Below are positions 32,306 to 36,867 of a stretch of DNA of 36,867 nt, in pieces (the stretch's first letter is position 1; each line of letters starts with the position of its first letter). The notes under the pieces are model-generated. The model saw only the letters and a program-made list of their open reading frames with translations. It was not told where the DNA came from and made no database searches. The translations under genes and the position numbers were made by a program. This stretch comes from Planctomycetia bacterium (GTDB lineage Bacteria; Planctomycetota; Planctomycetia; Pirellulales; Thermoguttaceae), in the NCBI GenBank assembly GCA_030527705.1, contig JAUNAI010000009.1:1-36867 (forward strand), in the 5' to 3' direction.

Positions 32306-32405
32306 CGTTCCACTTAAAAATTCAGGGAGGGGCGGTTCTTTCGGTAGTCGTTCAGCGACGCGAACGGCGGTGAATTGAAATTTTATAATGCGTCGGGATA
32401 AAAAT
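32306..32405 (-). repeat. R1 dispersed repeat copy inside the prophage
   Basis: The reverse complement matches the copies near 15.7-15.9 kb over the full length: GTTCCACTTAAAAATTCAGG on one side, CGGTTCTTTCGGTAGTCGTT, CGACGCGAACGGCGG in the centre and TTTTATAATGCGTCGGGATA at the other end. A chromosomal repeat family has thus entered the phage genome. Confidence 0.78.
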
Positions 32406-32407
32406 TA

Positions 32408-32430
32408 GGGGACTCTTCGGGGTCCCTTTT
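32408..32430 (+). terminator. Hairpin terminator before the protease gene
   Basis: AGGGGAC and GTCCCT pair with one bulged G around a short loop and are followed by TTTT. GGAGGTGA directly after it is the ribosome-binding site of the next gene. Confidence 0.5.
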
Positions 32431-32440
32431 GGAGGTGATT

Positions 32441-33994
32441 TTGATTAAGTTTTTACTAAAAAGCGTGTGTGGAATCGTTTTCGGTTTCCTACTTACAACC
32501 GTCGTCAATGCGGATTTATACAACGCGAGTAAAGCCTGTATCCGTGTCAGTACTTCCGATGGGGTTGGTTCAGGTGTCGTCGTTGGCGCAGATTCCGAGC
32601 ATTATTATGCTTTGACGAATGCACACGTCGCAACGGGGAAAACCGTGACCGTTGAGTTTTTCGACGCGTCGCAGATTGTCAAGTTTCAGGCAACGGTTGT
32701 TTTGAGAAGTCAAAAACTGGATATAGCAATTCTGAAAATTAAAACGGAAGGAAAGTATAATCCGTCTTTACTTCCGCTCGACCCGAATTACACGATTAAA
32801 AAAGATGACGTTTTGGCTACGATGGGACACCCACAAGGGAGGTACCCGACGACGTATTTTTGCTCTTACATCGACCGAAGCGACGCTTTTGGATATCGGT
32901 TTACACCACCGCCGAAGCAGGGACGGAGCGGCTCGCCGCTTTTGGCTTCTGACGGCTCTCGCGTCGTTGGTATCGTCTATGGGTACACCACATCAGACAA
33001 TGCGGGACTTGCGATTCCTGCTGATGTTATCGCTCGGTATGTAGAAGGTGCTACGACAGGAAAAAAAGTGACGGAAACTTGGTTTCCTAAAACCGAAGGG
33101 GTGGAAAGATTGGGAATGGAATCCGTTTTGAGTGAAGGCGTTACGAACGTTCCTGAAAAGCTGGAATCAGCGGGAGATGAAGTCAATCCGACTGCGAGAA
33201 GATTTCGGCAGCGCGGACGTCGCTGGGAACGTTTTTTTCAGCGAAAACGTTTTTCACCAGAGGAACAGCAGGAACCGTTTCAAGAGCACGATTTGACGGG
33301 TACGCCAATCGTGAAAACTCAGTACATGTATTCTTTTCCGGTAACGGACTGTCCGTCTGGTCATTGTCCTAGCACGTCTTCAAGTTCGGGCGACATCATC
33401 GGTGAAAAACCGCCTATCGAAATCATCGGTGGGAAAGATGACATCTTACCAGACCCGCCCAATGTGGAACCGAAGACGGTAAAGAAAAAGGCAGTGGAAG
33501 AGCCGGAAGAAAAAATCGTTCCTGTCATTCCTTCAGCTTTTTCTGGGCGAGTTGCTAAACTGGAAAAGCGTGTCGAAGATTTGGAGGCGACTGTAAACGC
33601 CCTGAAAAAAGAACATGCGGAAGAGACGAAGCGCAAAACGATTCCCGACGCGCTAGAAAATGGAATCTCGTCGGGAATCATCGGCGCAACGGATAAAATT
33701 ACGGTTTCCGTTTCCGAAGACTTGCAGACCGTCGCAGGTTCATCAGCTCTCGCGCTTTCCACAACCGCCGAGGCTTGCACACTTGCGTCAGAATCATTTT
33801 CCGCCACGATGAAAAAGACCTCCGAAACGCTAACCGTCGTCGATTCCACACTTAACGACGTTCGCGACTTTTTCTACCATTTTGAACGGTTAATAATCGC
33901 CTCAATTATCGCATTTTCCATCATTTACATCGTCGGAAGGTTATTGGAATCCGCGAAAATTAATCTGAAAACAATGAAACAGGAGGAAAACTGA
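32441..33994 (+). CDS. Secreted trypsin-like (DegP-type) serine protease with C-terminal membrane anchor
   Basis: The best start is TTG 32,441, spaced correctly from GGAGGTGA; this gives 517 residues. A signal peptide spans 1-24 (ending TTVVNA). A chymotrypsin-fold protease domain at about 28-205 has the triad His62 (TNAHVATG), Asp94 (KLDIAILK) and Ser164 (QGRSGSPLL). Downstream are a basic segment (RRFRQRGRRWERF), a Pro-rich stretch, a coiled coil near 365-395 (VAKLEKRVEDLEATVNALKK) and a transmembrane helix near 485-505 (LIIASIIAFSIIYIVG). A protease with signal peptide and membrane anchor is unusual among virion genes; it may act on the host envelope or alter the lysogen surface. Confidence 0.85.
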   Translation: MIKFLLKSVCGIVFGFLLTTVVNADLYNASKACIRVSTSDGVGSGVVVGADSEHYYALTNAHVATGKTVTVEFFDASQIVKFQATVVLRSQKLDIAILKIKTEGKYNPSLLPLDPNYTIKKDDVLATMGHPQGRYPTTYFCSYIDRSDAFGYRFTPPPKQGRSGSPLLASDGSRVVGIVYGYTTSDNAGLAIPADVIARYVEGATTGKKVTETWFPKTEGVERLGMESVLSEGVTNVPEKLESAGDEVNPTARRFRQRGRRWERFFQRKRFSPEEQQEPFQEHDLTGTPIVKTQYMYSFPVTDCPSGHCPSTSSSSGDIIGEKPPIEIIGGKDDILPDPPNVEPKTVKKKAVEEPEEKIVPVIPSAFSGRVAKLEKRVEDLEATVNALKKEHAEETKRKTIPDALENGISSGIIGATDKITVSVSEDLQTVAGSSALALSTTAEACTLASESFSATMKKTSETLTVVDSTLNDVRDFFYHFERLIIASIIAFSIIYIVGRLLESAKINLKTMKQEEN

Positions 33995-34698
33995 TGTCAA
34001 AAACAACCTACAAAAACACGCTAACTATTCCAAATTCGAGTTCCGACGAAGTCGCGAATGGGAGCACGGTTGGCGGCGATATTGTGGTGAACTTTAAAGC
34101 GTTGGCGGATATTGTTCACAAAAGCAGTTCAAGTTCAAGTTCTGGTGTGGTTCTTGGAACGAGTACGGCTAACACCGCGTCCGGTACTTATTCCGCTTCG
34201 GTTGGCGGTTATAATAATTCCGCGTACGGTATATATTCCGTTACGATTGGTGGTTGTAGTAATTACAACTATAAAACAGGCGCAGTGATGACTGGTTACT
34301 ATGCGTACAATAATTACATTGATTACGGTTTCATATCGAATCAAGATAGTAATTATGTCAACATTGGCGGTTTGACTTTTACAAAAGGTGTCACTATCGG
34401 CTCAAATTCTACATATACTATGACGATTCCGACGGGTGGTTCCATGATTTTAAAAGTTCAGGAAATGGTTCCATCATTGAACAATTTCAGTTCTTACGAG
34501 TTGTTCATCACCCCCACAGTGGGACCATATCTTTCTCGGTACAACACCTCCGGGAATGGAGATTATTGCTATTATATTGATTTTTACTACTTAGATGGAA
34601 CGCTTGAAATTCGCAACCGTTCCAGCTATCCCGCCCAGTTTGGATTGTTTGGAACCATTTGCGGGCAGGTACTAGACGATTATTACTACTATTATTGA
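33994..34698 (+). CDS. Repeat-rich tail fibre / adhesin-like protein
   Basis: This 234-residue protein begins at an ATG overlapping the previous stop (TGATG). After a Ser-rich hinge (HKSSSSSSSGVVLG), residues ~55-110 contain left-handed parallel repeats of YadA-head type: GTYSASVGGYNNSAYGIYSV and related motifs. The C-terminal half is beta-rich (LTFTKGVTIGSNSTYTMTIP) and ends in a remarkable DDYYYYY. YadA-head repeats form trimeric fibres, so a receptor-binding or short fibre role is likely. Neighbours are an envelope protease and a glycosyltransferase. Confidence 0.7.
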   Translation: MSKTTYKNTLTIPNSSSDEVANGSTVGGDIVVNFKALADIVHKSSSSSSSGVVLGTSTANTASGTYSASVGGYNNSAYGIYSVTIGGCSNYNYKTGAVMTGYYAYNNYIDYGFISNQDSNYVNIGGLTFTKGVTIGSNSTYTMTIPTGGSMILKVQEMVPSLNNFSSYELFITPTVGPYLSRYNTSGNGDYCYYIDFYYLDGTLEIRNRSSYPAQFGLFGTICGQVLDDYYYYY

Positions 34699-34713
34699 TA
34701 GAAAGGAACGAAA

Positions 34714-35421
34714 ATGAAAGTTTACGTATTGAATCTTCCCGAAGCGACGCAACGTTTAGCAAATATCACAAGTTGTTACCCTTCCGACATGCCACCATTT
34801 GAAGTTTGGGTCGGTAAAACAGGTGACGAAATCGAAATTCCAGACTGGTGGAAAGGTTCACCCAGAATGGCTTCCAACCGTCAGAATTTCATCGACCTTT
34901 TCGATGCTTGTGCAAGTGGAACCGAAAACTTTTTGATTCTTGAGGACGATTGCGTTTTTGCTGAAAATTTCAAAACGAAACTGGATGCGTTTCTTGAAGA
35001 AGTTCCCGACGATTGGGAGTATCTCAACCTCGGAGCGTGTCACTTGCAACACAATTTACTACCTCCAAAACAAATTTCCGAAAACGTTTTGCGTCCAAAG
35101 TTTCCAGTTTGCACACATGCAATTCTTGTGAAACCTACCGGAGCCACGAAAGCAAGAGACATTATCATTCAGGAAGGTTGGGGAGGTAGACACGTTACCG
35201 ACCAGCGAATTGCTCTACTTTTTTACGCTGACTTAATCAATGGATATTCACCCTTGCGAAATTTCGCAGGTCAAGCGGGTGGACAATCAACATTGTGCCA
35301 AATTGTTCGTAATGGTGATGATTATTTTAATGATTTTCGTTACATTGATTTAGAAGGCAAAACGTGTCAATCGGTTTCAGATACACAACCTAAAACGGAT
35401 TCAGAACCCACGGAGGTGTAA
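34714..35421 (+). CDS. GT25-like glycosyltransferase
   Basis: This 235-residue protein begins MKVYVLNLPEATQRLANITS, the N-terminal strand pattern of family 25 glycosyltransferases, and has the acidic metal/sugar-nucleotide site LILEDDCVF at about 75-82. The segment THAILVKPTGATKARDII and the later HVTDQRIALLF fit the family core. GT25 enzymes transfer sugars to lipo-oligosaccharide or protein in bacteria. The C-terminal ~25 residues are a low-complexity Thr/Glu tail. Set among fibre genes, it may glycosylate a phage fibre or modify the host surface to block superinfection. The next gene begins directly after its stop. Confidence 0.78.
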   Translation: MKVYVLNLPEATQRLANITSCYPSDMPPFEVWVGKTGDEIEIPDWWKGSPRMASNRQNFIDLFDACASGTENFLILEDDCVFAENFKTKLDAFLEEVPDDWEYLNLGACHLQHNLLPPKQISENVLRPKFPVCTHAILVKPTGATKARDIIIQEGWGGRHVTDQRIALLFYADLINGYSPLRNFAGQAGGQSTLCQIVRNGDDYFNDFRYIDLEGKTCQSVSDTQPKTDSEPTEV

Positions 35422-36282
35422 ATGGCTGGAATGACGTATTCCGATTTAACTTCTCTCACATGGGGGGAGTTAAATGAAAAAACGTGGGCACTTGAAACGG
35501 ATTCAGGTTCTACAGTTTCCTGCGTGTGGAATGAAACGAGAATTGCGAGCCTTGAGAGTTCCATTTCCGAATTGAAAACGATGATTCATACGTTGCAAAC
35601 GAAGGTAAATTCACTACCGACGGCAACTTATACAGTTCCGACCGTTTCACAGATTGCGACTTCCGTATGGTCTGCAAGTTCCCGAACCGTCACAAATTCG
35701 ATACCGACCGTGGCACAAATCCAGTCCGGGTTGGCAACGTCCGCAAGTATCACAAGTCTCCAGAATCACGGGGATTCCAACTGGAAAACCGCAACCGGTT
35801 TCGCAACGCCGGAAGATGTGAAACTCACAACCACAACGCAAACCGTGGACATTTCAGGACTTGCGACGAAAACACAAGTGCAGACGTTACAGACCTCGGT
35901 GAATGCGATACCTACGACCGTTTACGACCTCTCCAATTTGGCGACGAAAGAGGATGTTCAAATTACGGTCAATGCAGACGGAATTGATGTGCCAACCGTT
36001 TCGGAAATTCAATCTGGGCTGGCGAAATCGTCCGAAATTGCGACACTTGCGACGAAAACACAAGTTCAGACGTTACAGACCTCGGTCAATGCAATTCCGA
36101 CCGAAAATGTAGATGTTTCGGAACTTGAAACCGAAATCAAAAAGGTTTTTGCGCTCATTGCAAATTGGTCCGTGTCGGGAACCGTTTTAACTGCGAAATC
36201 TGCCAACGGTTCCACACTCGGAACGTTTACATTGACGAAAGATTCCGACGGAAAAATCACTTCCGTCACGCCAACGGAGTAA
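35422..36282 (+). CDS. Repetitive coiled-coil virion protein (fibre- or baseplate-like)
   Basis: This 286-residue protein has an N-terminal ~25-residue segment containing LTSLTWGELNEKTWALE and then a coiled coil (SLESSISELKTMIHTLQTKV). A middle is built of repeated modules: LATKTQVQTLQTSVNAIPT occurs twice, as do VPTVSEIQSGLAKS and similar copies. The C-terminal domain is beta-rich (SGTVLTAKSANGSTLGTF). It is likely a trimeric fibre or fibre-connector; the exact role cannot be assigned. The ATG follows the glycosyltransferase stop directly, with GGAGGTG as ribosome-binding site. Confidence 0.72.
   Translation: MAGMTYSDLTSLTWGELNEKTWALETDSGSTVSCVWNETRIASLESSISELKTMIHTLQTKVNSLPTATYTVPTVSQIATSVWSASSRTVTNSIPTVAQIQSGLATSASITSLQNHGDSNWKTATGFATPEDVKLTTTTQTVDISGLATKTQVQTLQTSVNAIPTTVYDLSNLATKEDVQITVNADGIDVPTVSEIQSGLAKSSEIATLATKTQVQTLQTSVNAIPTENVDVSELETEIKKVFALIANWSVSGTVLTAKSANGSTLGTFTLTKDSDGKITSVTPTE
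35866..36105 (+). repeat. Coding direct repeat within the fibre-like gene
   Basis: About 55 bp starting ACTTGCGACGAAAACACAAG recurs at about 36,049 with few changes, encoding the repeated LATKTQVQTLQTSVNAIPT module. Confidence 0.75.
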
Positions 36283-36285
36283 AAA

Positions 36286-36471
36286 ATGAACGATTTTTTT
36301 AGCGTCGCGAGGCGGTTTACTTCCACGGGAACGTCAACGGAATCGGAACCGGAACCGATTCCGGGGGCGCGTCTTACTCCTTTCCATACCGAGACGATTT
36401 TCATATCGGCGGAGGAGGCGAAATTGGCGGGGGTTTTCACGTTCCAGCAGATTCACGCCGAGGCGACTTAA
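36286..36471 (+). CDS. Hypothetical small protein (61 aa)
   Basis: This short gene begins 3 bp after the fibre-like gene stop. The product has a basic N-terminus (MNDFFSVARRFTS), a Thr/Glu/Pro-rich middle and a C-terminus with AEEAKLAGVFTFQQIHAEAT. No motif is recognised. Its position within the tight virion operon makes it likely to be real; the ribosome-binding site is weak. Confidence 0.5.
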   Translation: MNDFFSVARRFTSTGTSTESEPEPIPGARLTPFHTETIFISAEEAKLAGVFTFQQIHAEAT

Positions 36472-36483
36472 GAAGAGGCAAAA

Positions 36484-36849
36484 ATGTCAGACTATATCGA
36501 ACTCAAAACCGGAGGCGGTTTTCAGGTTTCCCTTTTTATCACAGATTGTAACGGGACGGCTTTAACTTCCTCAGACGTTTCCCAGATTCAGTATACCGTT
36601 TTTCGGAGACGTTACGGAACGCGGACGGTTATCAACGGTCACGAATCGGCTTCGGTTCCCGTTTCGGCAATCGTCGAAACGTTTTCAGAGCCGCACACGG
36701 GAAAAGACTGTAATTTTCAGCACAAAATAACGCAAGACGAAAATGGACCTTTTCCAGAATATAACGAAATTTACATCATTCAGTACCGGTTTACGGATTT
36801 AGAAGGTACGGTACATATTCACGAAATCGAAGGTCATACTAGTCCATAA
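36484..36849 (+). CDS. Hypothetical virion-region protein (121 aa)
   Basis: AGAAGAGG precedes ATG 36,484. The product is beta-rich (YIELKTGGGFQVSLFITDCN, then VSQIQYTVFRRRYGTR) and ends with YRFTDLEGTVHIHEIEGHTS, a pattern like small immunoglobulin-fold phage proteins that decorate tails or baseplates. No family is named with confidence. Confidence 0.65.
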   Translation: MSDYIELKTGGGFQVSLFITDCNGTALTSSDVSQIQYTVFRRRYGTRTVINGHESASVPVSAIVETFSEPHTGKDCNFQHKITQDENGPFPEYNEIYIIQYRFTDLEGTVHIHEIEGHTSP

Positions 36850-36862
36850 GTAAAAGGGTAAA

Positions 36863-36867
36863 ATGAA
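36863..36867 (+). CDS. Possible start of the next phage gene (window edge)
   Basis: An ATG at 36,863 lies 13 bp after the previous stop and follows AAAAGGGTAA. Only five bases are visible, so nothing can be said of the product. Confidence 0.25.

Larger units (their letters stand above)
16933..36867. mobile_element. Tailed-phage prophage (left end and about 20 kb; right end outside the window)
   Basis: From the tRNA scar onward the genes are phage-like: regulators, primase, helicase, terminase, gpW-like protein, portal, protease-capsid fusion, DUF2190-like protein and fibres, almost all on the plus strand. The accessory block and control region near the tRNA end are more A/T-rich than the chromosome. 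No integrase, tail tube, tape measure or lysis genes are visible, so the element extends past 36,867. The gpW and portal order is lambda-like. No virion gene is obviously broken, though the right part cannot be judged. Confidence 0.9.

Noticed and set aside
1-36867. CRISPR array
   Set aside because: Repeats found (R1, R2, R3, fibre repeats) are dispersed or coding; none shows regular 20-50 bp repeats with uniform spacers.

Overview
The window joins a bacterial chromosome segment (about 1-16,930) to a tailed-phage prophage (about 16,975 to the right edge). The host looks like a member of the Planctomycetota. The support is a DUF1080/3-keto-disaccharide hydrolase-type secreted protein, two GroEL paralogues, an ECF sigma factor next to a membrane-anchored YfbK-like VWA protein, and an SLA1-homology (SHD1-like) domain on the prophage. 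This assignment comes from gene content only; no rRNA or other marker is present.

Chromosomal part. A minus-strand chaperone cluster runs groEL - groES - groEL paralogue - dnaJ - grpE, with grpE cut by the left edge. It is followed on the plus strand by an ECF sigma factor, a 787-residue VWA/DUF3520-like protein, a 75-residue unknown, and a very long HrpA-type DEAH RNA helicase. A convergent secreted DUF1080 protein closes the segment. Intergenic spaces are filled with two families of structured repeats. R1 is about 105 bp with seven copies, one of them inside the prophage. R2 is about 108 bp with two inverted copies flanking the groEL-sigma block. Hairpin terminators separate the transcription units.

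Prophage part. At 16,933-16,974 lies the 3' portion of a tRNA-Ile(GAT) gene with its terminator but no 5' half, as expected for a displaced att half-site. To its right come a tiny transcription unit for a 34-residue cationic amphipathic peptide, and a leftward two-gene operon (SHD1-like membrane protein, then an HNH-BRCT fusion). A promoter-dense control region with a ribbon-helix-helix regulator follows, then small HTH proteins and a replication module (Toprim primase and SF3-type helicase with an iteron/AT-rich block between them). The morphogenesis genes follow: terminase, small membrane and zinc-ribbon proteins, a gpW-like protein, portal, a protease-scaffold-capsid fusion, a DUF2190-like protein, a secreted trypsin-like protease with a C-terminal membrane anchor, a YadA-head-like fibre, a GT25-like glycosyltransferase, and repeat-rich virion proteins. 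No integrase, tape measure, holin or endolysin is seen, so the prophage probably continues beyond the right edge, where an intact tRNA-Ile would be expected.

The least familiar parts are the attL-proximal accessory block (amphipathic peptide plus SHD1-like/HNH-BRCT operon), the candidate origin between primase and helicase, the capsid fusion with an internal ribosome-binding site, and the repeat families shared by host and prophage.
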